DNA from: Clostridium thailandense
Lineage (GTDB): Bacteria; Bacillota; Clostridia; Clostridiales; Clostridiaceae
Assembly: GCF_019207025.1 (NCBI RefSeq)
Contig: NZ_JAEEGC010000105.1
Coordinates: 1-34,494 of the forward strand
Length of the DNA: 34,494 bases
Reading direction: 5' to 3'
A program made the translations under genes and the position numbers. Positions 25,242 through 34,286 of the stretch are shown piece by piece (position 1 is the stretch's first letter; the number at the start of each line of letters is the position of its first letter). The notes beneath the pieces were generated by a model. It was not told the DNA's origin, searched no databases, and saw nothing but the letters and a program-made list of their open reading frames with translations.

Positions 25242-25298
25242 CATTTTATTCTATTTACCAATATTTTCTATTTTTTTCTAATTTTCTTAAACTAATGT

Positions 25299-26510
25299 TT
25301 ATTCGTATCTCAATGCCTCAATTGGATCAAGTTTTGCTGCTTTACCTGCTGGATATAATCCAAAGAAAATACCAACTGCTGATGAAAATCCAAAGGCTAT
25401 TAATATTACTTTAATGGACACTGGTATATCTATATGTATGAAATAACTAACTACCTTTCCCAAAGCTATTCCAAATATAGTTCCAATAGTTCCTCCGATT
25501 AGGCAAAGTATAACGGACTCCATCAAAAACTGCATCTTAATATCTCTGGTCTTCGCTCCTATCGCCTTTCTTATGCCAATTTCTCTAGTTCTCTCTGTAA
25601 CAGATACAAGCATTATATTCATAACTCCGATTCCACCAACAACTAATGATATTCCGGCTATAGCTCCAAGTCCAAGGGTTAACATGCTTAAGGCCTTATT
25701 TATAGTATCTAACTCCTTAAAGCCCTGTTGTGCAGAATATTTGCCTTTGTTTTGGTGTTTGTTTTCAAGAATCCTTACCATTTTAGAACTTATTTGATCT
25801 GCATTTTTCATATCTGTAAGCGTTACTGATAGCGTACTTATATCCGTATACTTAAATATTTTATCTCCTATTGTTATAGGCATTACCATAAAACCAGGAA
25901 CACTATCCCCTGGGTCTTGACCAAGAGATGCACTGGTATCTTTGAAAACACCTATAATAGTTACATTAATATTTTTATCTCCCATGGTCAACTTAGCTCG
26001 CTTTCCTACAATATCAGTGTCTCCAAAGAGCTTTATTGCAGTCTTATCATCTATTGCCGCTACATTTTTTACTGCATCAATATCCGTTTCATTTAAATAT
26101 CTTCCTTTTATTATCTTGATACTGTAAAATTTCATTGAATCTGCAGTTGTACCAATAGCACTAACTTTCTTTGATTTATTATTTTCTGTTTTTAAAGTAC
26201 CGGAACTTCCAATATCTGTTACAATAGATGTAATTTCAGGTACCTTTTCTTTTAAAAGCTGTATATCATCTAATGTAAAATAGTCCCTCTTTTTTACATT
26301 ATCAGTAGTAGAATTTATTTTGAGATTAACTATATTAGTTCCGATATTTTCAAACTGAGCTGCAACAAACCTTTTTGCACCATCTCCTATAGAAACTATA
26401 GTTATTACTGAAGATATACCTATTATTATACCCAGCATAGTAAGAAATGATCTTAACTTATTCGCTCTTACACTCTCCAGTGCAGATTGAAAGCTTTCTG
26501 ATACATTCAT
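25299..26510 (-). CDS. MacB-type ABC transporter permease (FtsX domain)
   Basis: Permease of a MacAB-like exporter, 403 residues. The N-terminal helix LRSFLTMLGIIIGISSVITI is typical, followed by an extracytoplasmic MacB_PCD domain (about 45-245). Three C-terminal FtsX helices follow (GLGAIAGISLVVGGIGVMNIM, then two more), with the conserved TERTREIGIRKAIGAK loop. It probably exports a peptide, antibiotic or envelope component. The start codon overlaps the ATPase stop codon by one nucleotide (TAATG), showing translational coupling. It is the last gene of the three-gene operon. Confidence 0.94.
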   Translation of the reverse strand: MNVSESFQSALESVRANKLRSFLTMLGIIIGISSVITIVSIGDGAKRFVAAQFENIGTNIVNLKINSTTDNVKKRDYFTLDDIQLLKEKVPEITSIVTDIGSSGTLKTENNKSKKVSAIGTTADSMKFYSIKIIKGRYLNETDIDAVKNVAAIDDKTAIKLFGDTDIVGKRAKLTMGDKNINVTIIGVFKDTSASLGQDPGDSVPGFMVMPITIGDKIFKYTDISTLSVTLTDMKNADQISSKMVRILENKHQNKGKYSAQQGFKELDTINKALSMLTLGLGAIAGISLVVGGIGVMNIMLVSVTERTREIGIRKAIGAKTRDIKMQFLMESVILCLIGGTIGTIFGIALGKVVSYFIHIDIPVSIKVILIAFGFSSAVGIFFGLYPAGKAAKLDPIEALRYE

Positions 26511-27217
26511 TATACATCTCCTCCTACTATGGCTCTATCGGCCACTAGGTTATCTGAAATTATATTTCCATCCTTAAACATAATTGCTCTCTTAGTATGC
26601 TTAGCTATATCTGGCTCATGAGTGACCATAACAATAGTTACCCCTTCATTATTTAGCTCCTGAAAGATACCCATTATTTCCTCACTTGATTTACTATCTA
26701 AGTTTCCTGTAGGCTCATCTGCAAGTATTATAGCAGGATCATTTACAAGTGCTCTGGCAATAGCCACTCTCTGCTTTTGTCCACCAGATAGTTCGTTAGG
26801 TTTATGATGAATCCTTTCAGAAAGACCCACTCTATCTAGTGCAATTTTAGCTTTTCTCTCTCTTTCGGATTTAGATACTCCAGCATACATCATTGGCAAT
26901 TCAACATTAGCCAGTGACGTAAGCTTTGGCAAAAGATTAAAAGCTTGAAAAACAAAACCTATTTTTTTATTTCTTATTGCCGCAAGACTATTATCATCAA
27001 GAGATGATATATCAACTCCATCTAAATAATACTTCCCATCGGTAAGTTTATCCAAACATCCTAGTACATTCATAAGAGTAGATTTTCCTGAACCTGATGC
27101 TCCCATTATAGCTACATATTCCTTTTCTTCTATTTCAAGATTGACTTCTTTTAATGCCTTTAGCTGAATCGCTCCAGTATCGTATATTTTAACAAGATTT
27201 TCCAGCTTAATTATCAC
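26510..27217 (-). CDS. MacB/LolD-type ABC transporter ATPase
   Basis: ATP-binding subunit of 235 residues that powers the adjacent permease. Walker A is GASGSGKST (39-47), the Q-loop sits in VFQAFNLLP, the signature is [15 protein letters not shown] (about 143-157), and Walker B is [11 protein letters not shown]. The switch His is in MVTHEPDIA. It starts with GTG that overlaps the stop of the membrane-fusion gene (GTGA, 4 nt). The size and Q-loop sequence place it in the antimicrobial-export MacB/LolD group. Confidence 0.95.
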   Translation of the reverse strand: MIIKLENLVKIYDTGAIQLKALKEVNLEIEEKEYVAIMGASGSGKSTLMNVLGCLDKLTDGKYYLDGVDISSLDDNSLAAIRNKKIGFVFQAFNLLPKLTSLANVELPMMYAGVSKSERERKAKIALDRVGLSERIHHKPNELSGGQKQRVAIARALVNDPAIILADEPTGNLDSKSSEEIMGIFQELNNEGVTIVMVTHEPDIAKHTKRAIMFKDGNIISDNLVADRAIVGGDV

Positions 27218-28551
27218 TTTTTACTACCTCCAGTTTTGTTTGCATCTGCAACCAAATCTCCTTCATGCAGAGTATCTGGAGGGTTTACAACATATTGCTC
27301 TCCTTCTTTAAGTCCGTCTATAACCTCTACATCATAATCCGTTTCAACTCCAGCTTTTATGTACTTCTTTTGAATTTTATTTTTACTATCTACCACGTAA
27401 ACATACTTTTTGCCTGTAGATTTTTCTTCCTTTATACCATCAAAACCAACTGCAATAACATTATCTTTTTGACTTACTATAATTTCAGTATCTGCCTCGT
27501 ATCCAGCCTTTATCATATCATCAAAGTTGTCCATATTTATTTTAATATTAACTTTATAATCTTTGTCTGTATCGTCAGCTTTTTCCTGAGCCATTTTTCC
27601 TATTTCAGCTACTTGTCCAGTGTATTTCTTATCTGATCCCTTTACTTTAATGTCCACTTTTTGACCTACGGCAACTTTTATTGCGTCATATTGTGTCATA
27701 TCAACAGATACCTTAAATTTTGAATTATCATCTACAATAATCATATCTCCACTCTTAGGAAGTTGATTTTCCTTTGCATCCATTTTTATTACAACACCAT
27801 CAGTATTAGCCTTCAATTTACTGTCTTCTATTTTCTTAGTTAAATTAGTTATATCTGCTTGAGCTGTAGCCATTTGATTTTTTTGAGCTGTTATCTTATC
27901 ACTGCTAGTTGAACTAACATTACTTAAAGCAGTTTGTGCACTGGTTAAAGTGGACTGTGCAGCCTTAATAGCAGTTTCTGCATCCTCTACTGCTTTTTTA
28001 GATGCATCAAAATCAGTTTTTGATAAATATCCTTTACTAAACAAATCTTGATTTTGTATGTACTTTTTGTTTAAATCCTGATAATTTCTCTCTGCATTTT
28101 CCAGTGTTGCTTTCGCTTGTGCTACAGTATTCTGAGCATTACTCTCCTCCGATGCTGATCCAGTTGACTGTATTTGATTTAATGTAGACTGCGCAGTGGA
28201 CAGGCTTATTTTTGCTTTTTCAAGTTGATTTTCGTAGTCAGAAGCATCTAATTGCACTAATACATCATCCTTTTTTACCTGTTGACCCTCACTAACAAAA
28301 ACCTTTACTACCTTTTGTGATGGATTTAATGCTATCTCAGTTCTATAGTTTGCCTCTATATTTCCTGTTGCTGATACAGATTGTACAACTTTCTTTTTTG
28401 TTACTTTAGCCAAACTTACCTGTTTCACCTTGGATTTTTGTGCCTTAGCATAAGAAGATACTCCCATTCCAACAGCAACAAGTAAAACCACTCCTATAAT
28501 AACTACCTTTTTCTTAATTTTTATACCTTTTAATTTTGCTTTAAGTCCCAT
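27214..28551 (-). CDS. MacA/HlyD-type membrane-fusion (periplasmic adaptor) protein
   Basis: Adaptor subunit of the exporter, 445 residues. A single N-terminal membrane helix ([20 protein letters not shown]) follows a basic start. Next come a lipoyl-like half ([22 protein letters not shown], 78-99), a long coiled-coil hairpin (about 100-240, rich in Ala, Gln and Ser), the other lipoyl half ([12 protein letters not shown]) and beta-barrel domains. In a Gram-positive cell it has no outer membrane partner and probably bridges membrane and wall. AAGGGGAAC lies before the ATG. First gene of the operon; downstream of the CWB2 surface-protein gene, separated by its terminator. Confidence 0.92.
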   Translation of the reverse strand: MGLKAKLKGIKIKKKVVIIGVVLLVAVGMGVSSYAKAQKSKVKQVSLAKVTKKKVVQSVSATGNIEANYRTEIALNPSQKVVKVFVSEGQQVKKDDVLVQLDASDYENQLEKAKISLSTAQSTLNQIQSTGSASEESNAQNTVAQAKATLENAERNYQDLNKKYIQNQDLFSKGYLSKTDFDASKKAVEDAETAIKAAQSTLTSAQTALSNVSSTSSDKITAQKNQMATAQADITNLTKKIEDSKLKANTDGVVIKMDAKENQLPKSGDMIIVDDNSKFKVSVDMTQYDAIKVAVGQKVDIKVKGSDKKYTGQVAEIGKMAQEKADDTDKDYKVNIKINMDNFDDMIKAGYEADTEIIVSQKDNVIAVGFDGIKEEKSTGKKYVYVVDSKNKIQKKYIKAGVETDYDVEVIDGLKEGEQYVVNPPDTLHEGDLVADANKTGGSKK

Positions 28552-28724
28552 AATGTTCCCCTTCTAAAATAAATTTATTAACAAATATTTGATAGATATA
28601 ATTTCCATATTTATATTGTAGCTTACAAGTCTAAAAAAAATCTAAACTATTTCTTAATTTTTTATTAAGTTTTGTTACAAATTGTACTTTCATTTCACTT
28701 AAAATTAATAAATATAAACGTAAA

Positions 28725-28762
28725 AAGGGGCTGCCGCACTTAGATAAGTACGGCAGCCTCCC
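28725..28762 (-). terminator. Terminator of the CWB2 surface-protein gene
   Basis: AAGGGGCTGCCGCACTTA pairs with AAGTACGGCAGCCTCCCT around GAT. It lies just after the minus-strand stop codon, and the minus-strand T-run TTTTT follows. The stem resembles the outer left flank of element D (AAGGGACTGCCGCATTTA, 33893-33910). Confidence 0.75.
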
Positions 28763-28772
28763 TCTAATCTAC

Positions 28773-31700
28773 TTACTTCTGATCTGCAACTTTCGTTCTG
28801 ATTTTCAAATCATAACTTGTTGGATTGTACACAACATAACTACCACTAGAATCTTTTTCACTTCTAATATCAATTTTAGAAGCTTTATTAGCATAAATAT
28901 CTATCTTGTCTCCTACTGACACTGTATTATTATAAAAATTATACACAACCTTGTTACTATTTTTATCCACAATTACACTCTGTACATCTATTCTACTTCC
29001 AGTTCTCTCATTTGTGAATATAAAGTCATCATTATACAACCCTAGTATACTGTAATCTATATTCTCATCAAAGACTATTTCTGCACTAGGACTTCCATCA
29101 GTACTAACTGCTACTTTCCAAGCATCTGGATTAGTCTTAGGTGCAAGCAGCATATTATGCACTATATCTGAACTAACAATTAAGTTTCTTCCTGCTATAT
29201 CCGTCGAGTTTGCCACCTCTACGTTGTTCCCTCTAGCATCCTGTACAGTTTTTGACTTTAATATCTGAATTTTTGCATTAACTCCAGCACTTTTTATTGA
29301 GTTTATTTTGTTCTTCTGATTACTGTCTATTGATCCATCCTTAAATATAAGAATTACATCATTTCCTGAAACAAGCCCACTATCTGGACTTTCACCAGCA
29401 ACCAAGAAATCATTAATATTTAATGAATCTAATGGATATGTTAAATGTAATGTAACTTTCACATCATCGCCACTGTATTCAAACTTTACTGTGTTAAGTA
29501 CAAGACTTGGCCCTCCCGAGTAATTTGTGCTTATATAATCTGAATAGGTTACTTCTGATAGTAAATTTTGAGCCCTATCCTTAACATTTGCAATTCCTAT
29601 TTTTATTACATGGTTGTCATCCGAACCAGCATCTAATATATAATTTGATGGAAAACTAATCACTACACCGTTATCATCTTGAATAGCATTAATAGTTGCA
29701 TCCTTTGGCATATTCATACTAGTCCCATTTCCATTTACATAATAGTAATTTGAAGGATTAGTTATAGAAGCTTCATCCATGCTTTCGCTAAAAAATATAA
29801 CCACCTTTTGCTTGTTATCTGCTTTTCTAACTATCGCTGTAACACTAGGTGATATATCATCTACACCATTTACTTCTTGTGAAAACTCATCCATTACATT
29901 AGGTTCTAAATTTATATCTATAATATTATCAACCTTTAAAGTATATTTTTCTCCAGTCAAAGCATTATCTCTTGTAAATTTAATATCATAGGAGTCTGTA
30001 TTGTCCCCTGTCACAGAATTCGTTGGCTTTATTGCATCAATTTTATTGCTAATTTCTATATTATTAGAATCAAATAATCTATAATTTGACTTGTTTGTTG
30101 CAAATATATTATTAACTTTCTTATTGAATTTAACTCTCATAGTTTGGCTATCTATCATAGACACGTTTGTAACCTGTGGTTTAACAGTATCTTGTGTAAT
30201 ATTAAAACTTATATTAGTATTGTCATTAATCTTGTTTCCATAAGCATCTCTTACGTTGCTTGATACAGATACAATATTAGCACCAATATGCAATATTGAT
30301 TTTATATTCTGTATCTTAATAATTGTATCCTTTGAACCATTTTCAAAACTTATATTTTGTGAAGTTATTGAATTATTATTTATTTTATAATATGAACCAT
30401 TTAACACACTTTTCTCATCCATTGCCCTATTAAAGGTTATATAGATATTTCCTGCATAATCAAAATTTACACTGTTAACTTGTGGGCTATCGTTAACCGA
30501 ATGAACACTAAAATCAACTTCAATATCCTGCATTATAAATCCAGCAGCACTATAAAACTTATCATTTAACTTTCCCTTTGGAATTTCAAGTTTATTATTT
30601 CCTACTGGAAGTGGTGAATTAAAATATAATTCAACTTTATCTGCCCAAATACCAGATTGGTCGTAAAACTTAGTTAAAGATGTATCTAATCCTAAATTCA
30701 ATATACTTTGCCCATTTACTTTAATCGAATATAAATCTGATGTTGAAATCTTAATAGGTACTGAAAATTTTACCATTAGTTTGTTGCTTCCACTTACTGA
30801 TATTGATTGTACTATAGGTACTGAAAGATCTGACAGAGTAATTTTTTTACTAAACTCATCTATATTATGATTAAGTCCTTTATCCAATATTGTATTTTTT
30901 ACAGATAAAGTCACATCTGTGTACTGAGGATATGGATTTGCCAAGGTAATTAACACTGTTTTGTTATCTTCCTGTAAAACAGCAGATGCCTTATCTCCAT
31001 TCAAATCTGCTCCATCTATTTGATAGCTTGATATATTCTCAGCAGTATTTTTATCAACACTTGTACTAAATTCCACCTTAATCTGGTTAAGAGAATTAGC
31101 ACTTACGTCCTTAACTTTAATATTACCAGAATCCTCTGGAGCTTGATCAATAATATCATTCATTTGAGCTTCTATCGAAGATGAAACAACTCCAGTTCCC
31201 CCAATTATATTTAAAGCTGTATATTTATTAACTTTCTCTTTAATATAATTTAAAGCATCTACTGTTGCCGAACTTTTTTCCTTATCAAGCAATACCAATG
31301 GTGAAGTAAACTTTCCTGCCAGTGATGATGCCACTAAAGCATCTGCATATCCATCATCTCTCGCATTTACTCCTGCACTAGCAGCAAATAACTTATCAAA
31401 ATTCAAATCATCTTTAAACCTATTTAACACATTTAAATTTGTTTGAAATCTATCTACTCCTCCATTAACTCTTTCAACAGCGTCTAAAGCTTTATACATA
31501 ATTTCATTTATAATATAGTTTGTTCCGATAACGGTGACCTTAGAATTATTATTTTTTACAAAGTCTAAGATTGGCTTCATAGATTCGTTATCATTGCTTC
31601 CCAATAATAATATCTGTCCTTTAGCTGCTGCTACAGGGGCTATTGATAAGGCATCTGAAAACCCTTCTCCCCCTACCAACATGACATTATCGGCCTTAAC

Positions 31701-32168
31701 ACCAAGCTCCAATAACTTGTTTGCAACTGCTGCATTTGTTTCATATCTATTGTCTCCTTTAAGCTCTACTAAATTGTAACCATCATTTCTTAGCTCATCT
31801 CGTATAGATTGCTTTATAGCACCAATCCCACCAATTATATATATATATTGTGGATGCAGCGCATCTAATGCTGATTGAGTATCAGAATTTAATGAAGTTC
31901 CTGTAGTTAACAATATAGGTGCATCCAAGGTTTTCGCAAGTACTGATGAACTTACTGCATCTGCATATCCTTCTCCAGTAACTAAAATTACGTTTCTTGC
32001 CCCACTAGGCCAATTATCTTTAGCTACCTGCGCTGCCGTAGCATATCTATCTAAACCACTTGTTCTTATAACTTTTCCCGTTTCAGCCTTAACTTGAATA
32101 AAGGCTGAAACTTGAATTAGTATTAAGCAAATAGTAACTATCAATATATTTATCATTTTGCTCTTCAT
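28773..32168 (-). CDS. Large secreted cell-wall protein with CWB2 repeats and Ig-like (SbsA-type) domains
   Basis: A 1131-residue surface protein. The N-terminal signal peptide (ILIVTICLILIQVSAFIQVKA) is cleaved near residue 28. Three cell-wall-binding type 2 repeats follow (about 35-125, 128-225, 232-335), each with an SGLDRYATA- or GDNRYETN-like start and an IIGGIGAI/IIGGTGVV-type strand; the last has diverged most. They anchor S-layer-type proteins to wall polysaccharide in clostridia. From about 350 onward there are about seven SbsA/Big_5-like Ig domains, for example PQVNSVNFDYAGNIYITFN and PSVTAIVRKADNKQKVVIF. Nothing catalytic is visible. The start follows AGGAGG by 11 nt. It is divergent from the transglutaminase-like gene. 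Confidence 0.92.
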   Translation of the reverse strand: MKSKMINILIVTICLILIQVSAFIQVKAETGKVIRTSGLDRYATAAQVAKDNWPSGARNVILVTGEGYADAVSSSVLAKTLDAPILLTTGTSLNSDTQSALDALHPQYIYIIGGIGAIKQSIRDELRNDGYNLVELKGDNRYETNAAVANKLLELGVKADNVMLVGGEGFSDALSIAPVAAAKGQILLLGSNDNESMKPILDFVKNNNSKVTVIGTNYIINEIMYKALDAVERVNGGVDRFQTNLNVLNRFKDDLNFDKLFAASAGVNARDDGYADALVASSLAGKFTSPLVLLDKEKSSATVDALNYIKEKVNKYTALNIIGGTGVVSSSIEAQMNDIIDQAPEDSGNIKVKDVSANSLNQIKVEFSTSVDKNTAENISSYQIDGADLNGDKASAVLQEDNKTVLITLANPYPQYTDVTLSVKNTILDKGLNHNIDEFSKKITLSDLSVPIVQSISVSGSNKLMVKFSVPIKISTSDLYSIKVNGQSILNLGLDTSLTKFYDQSGIWADKVELYFNSPLPVGNNKLEIPKGKLNDKFYSAAGFIMQDIEVDFSVHSVNDSPQVNSVNFDYAGNIYITFNRAMDEKSVLNGSYYKINNNSITSQNISFENGSKDTIIKIQNIKSILHIGANIVSVSSNVRDAYGNKINDNTNISFNITQDTVKPQVTNVSMIDSQTMRVKFNKKVNNIFATNKSNYRLFDSNNIEISNKIDAIKPTNSVTGDNTDSYDIKFTRDNALTGEKYTLKVDNIIDINLEPNVMDEFSQEVNGVDDISPSVTAIVRKADNKQKVVIFFSESMDEASITNPSNYYYVNGNGTSMNMPKDATINAIQDDNGVVISFPSNYILDAGSDDNHVIKIGIANVKDRAQNLLSEVTYSDYISTNYSGGPSLVLNTVKFEYSGDDVKVTLHLTYPLDSLNINDFLVAGESPDSGLVSGNDVILIFKDGSIDSNQKNKINSIKSAGVNAKIQILKSKTVQDARGNNVEVANSTDIAGRNLIVSSDIVHNMLLAPKTNPDAWKVAVSTDGSPSAEIVFDENIDYSILGLYNDDFIFTNERTGSRIDVQSVIVDKNSNKVVYNFYNNTVSVGDKIDIYANKASKIDIRSEKDSSGSYVVYNPTSYDLKIRTKVADQK

Positions 32169-32239
32169 GATTCAAATTTCCTCCTGCAATAAAAGAAGTA
32201 AAACCAAATTTAAACTAGATAATTTTATTGTAATCCTTC

Positions 32240-32245
32240 ATTATA
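32240..32245 (-). promoter_or_regulatory. Candidate -10 of the CWB2 gene promoter
   Basis: A perfect TATAAT on the minus strand lies about 70 nt before the start codon. No convincing -35 box is seen 16-18 nt upstream. Confidence 0.35.
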
Positions 32246-32349
32246 AACTGTACAACGTAATACTAAAGCCAATTGTTCAACTATAATCCACACAAGTAGT
32301 ATAATTCCAATTTGTTTTTATAAAATAATAATTACTATTTTGTAATTTG

Positions 32350-32358
32350 TGGTATAAT
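32350..32358 (+). promoter_or_regulatory. Extended -10 promoter of the transglutaminase-like gene
   Basis: TGGTATAAT is an extended -10 element (TGn plus perfect TATAAT). The -35 region is poor, as expected for this class. The start codon lies 40 nt downstream. Confidence 0.5.
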
Positions 32359-32398
32359 TTTATCATATTACTTTATTTAGTAAATATGGAGGTTATCA

Positions 32399-33880
32399 AT
32401 GAATTGCAATTATAAAAAAATTATTTATTCTTTTATTCCACTGATATTTTTGTTATTTACTTCTATTAGTGTACATGCCCAAACACTAAATAGTCCTTAT
32501 TTGGAAGATAGTGGAATAATCGTAAACAAAAGCTTAAATAGCAGTGCTATAGGTTATATACATGGCGAAAAAAATAATATCTATTATTCTTCAACAGAAT
32601 ACTGCAGCAGCCTAACAGAACTGAAAAATTCCATTATAAAACATATGTATAATAAAGATTCTTCTTTTACTATAAGTTATAAAGGAGATTTTTCGACTTT
32701 AGAGAGTGATCTTAATAACATTTTAGGCGATATTGAAAATACAGATGATTACCTAGCTGTTTCTTACTCTTACATGAAATGGAATGCTCAAGGCTATAGT
32801 GAAAACCTTAATACAATAACCTTCAATTTTAGTTATCTAGCTACAAAAGAGCAAGAAGATTATGTAGATAAAAAAGTTACATCTATATTAAGCACTTTAA
32901 TAACAAGTTCTATGACTGATGATGATAAGGAAAAAACTATACATGACTATATAGTAAAAAATGTAACTTATGATCAAAGTTATACATACTACAGCGCTTA
33001 TGATGCGTTATATTATGGAACCTCTGTTTGTCAAGGCTATGCACTTTTGGCCTATAAAATGTTAAAACAGGCTGGTTTAAATGTAAGAATAATTACAGGG
33101 AATGCTGGTGGAGAGTCTCATGCTTGGAACCTTGTGAATGTTAGAGGTAAATGGTATCAACTTGATTGTACCTGGGATGATCCCGTTCCAGACACTGGAA
33201 AAGTAAGTTATGATTATTATAATATAAATGATACTCAGATGGGGGTTGATCATACTTGGAATAAAGCAGATTATCCTCAAGCTAGTTCCACTTATGTATA
33301 TCCTGGAGATACAGCAAAGCATGTAGCAAGTGTAAAAATCGCTTCTGGAGATTTAAATTTAAAAGTTGGACAAACTTATACGCTTAGAATAACTATTTTA
33401 CCTTCAGATGCCAGTAATAAAAATGTATCCTGGTATTCAAGTGATAATAATATAGTTCAGGTAGATCAACACGGTACTTTAACCGCTCTTTCATCAGGAA
33501 ATGTAGTAATAACTGTTAAAAGTGAGGATGGCAATATCATAGACTTTTGTAAAGTAACTGTACCGAAAGACTTTTCCAAGTATACTCAGTGGAAAGAAAA
33601 GAAAAATATATACTTAAACAAAATATGGACAATAACTTTTCAATCAACTATTGATGCTGCATCTGTAAATGCTGATAGTATATATGTATTTGACGAAACA
33701 ACTCAAGATAAAGTAGACTTAAAAATTAAAGTATCAAATAATAAAGTAATTTTAACTCCTAATCGCAGTTATTCGCCTGATCACTCTTACTACTTGGTTA
33801 TTGAAAAATCTGTAAAATCAACAAACGGAAGCCAACTAGCTGCTCCAACAGCAATGAAATTTAATATATCCTACAATTGA
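32399..33880 (+). CDS. Secreted transglutaminase-like protein with BIG2 and Ig-like domains
   Basis: A 493-residue exported protein. Signal peptide: residues 1-27 (IIYSFIPLIFLLFTSISVHA). The transglutaminase/protease-like core has the Cys-His-Asp triad: Cys211 in GTSVCQGYALL, His241 in ESHAWNLV and Asp256 in YQLDCTWDDP. It could cross-link or cleave wall or surface proteins. A bacterial Ig-like group 2 domain follows (about 313-390, KVGQTYTLRI and WYSSDNNIVQV), then an SbsA/Big_5-like domain to the end. GGAGGT lies 6 nt before the ATG. It is divergent from the CWB2 protein, with which it shares Ig-like domains. Confidence 0.92.
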   Translation: MNCNYKKIIYSFIPLIFLLFTSISVHAQTLNSPYLEDSGIIVNKSLNSSAIGYIHGEKNNIYYSSTEYCSSLTELKNSIIKHMYNKDSSFTISYKGDFSTLESDLNNILGDIENTDDYLAVSYSYMKWNAQGYSENLNTITFNFSYLATKEQEDYVDKKVTSILSTLITSSMTDDDKEKTIHDYIVKNVTYDQSYTYYSAYDALYYGTSVCQGYALLAYKMLKQAGLNVRIITGNAGGESHAWNLVNVRGKWYQLDCTWDDPVPDTGKVSYDYYNINDTQMGVDHTWNKADYPQASSTYVYPGDTAKHVASVKIASGDLNLKVGQTYTLRITILPSDASNKNVSWYSSDNNIVQVDQHGTLTALSSGNVVITVKSEDGNIIDFCKVTVPKDFSKYTQWKEKKNIYLNKIWTITFQSTIDAASVNADSIYVFDETTQDKVDLKIKVSNNKVILTPNRSYSPDHSYYLVIEKSVKSTNGSQLAAPTAMKFNISYN

Positions 33881-33908
33881 TATGGGCAAAACAAGGGACT
33901 GCCGCATT

Positions 33909-34169
33909 TATAGATACACACGGTCTAAAGTAAACTTATGCTCCGGTAGATGTTACCAAGCTTCAGTACTATAAAAACTTTTAATCATTCTAAAGCTCAG
34001 TATTTTGAAAATCTAAGAAACTTTTATAAACTCGTACCTCAAACATATAAAAGCCTCTAAGATTTTCTAAAATACTTCGCTAAGAATGATAAAAAAGTTT
34101 TTAGATGTTCTTTCAGCTTTGGTAACATCTACCTGCGTATAAGTTTACTTTCTGGTGTGTGTATCTATA
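33909..34169 (-). repeat. Long-hairpin element D (type I, reversed)
   Basis: The loop AACTCGTACCTCAAACA (34029-34045) is closed by CTTTTATA/TATAAAAG. GGTAGATGTTACC (33945-33957) pairs with GGTAACATCTACC (34121-34133), and the base TATAGATACACAC (33909-33921) with GTGTGTATCTATA (34157-34169). The left outer flank AAGGGACTGCCGCATTTA (33893-33910) resembles one arm of the terminator at 28725-28762. Its other arm is not found before the window ends. It starts about 28 nt after the transglutaminase-like stop codon. Confidence 0.85.
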
Positions 34170-34286
34170 TAGGAGGGTGTGATTAAACAAAATTTAACAT
34201 TAGGTAAATCCTTAAATATCAATGCATTGGACATTTTTATTTTCCATCTTTTGATATATAAAATGGACTTTATCACACCCTCCTAT
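34169..34286. mobile_element. Spacer between elements D and E with IS-like terminal inverted repeats
   Basis: The 15-nt ends ATAGGAGGGTGTGAT (34169-34183) and ATCACACCCTCCTAT (34272-34286) are perfect inverted repeats enclosing about 88 nt of AT-rich sequence with no coding frame. The right end, read inward, is GATAAAGTCCATTTTATATA, which resembles the published IS256-family terminal sequence. It could be a small non-autonomous element or a deletion remnant. No clear target duplication is seen. Confidence 0.5.

Noticed and set aside
25154..25414. Plus-strand open frame of 86 codons
   Set aside because: Half of it is antisense to the permease gene and the rest is AT-rich spacer; there is no ribosome binding site or family resemblance.
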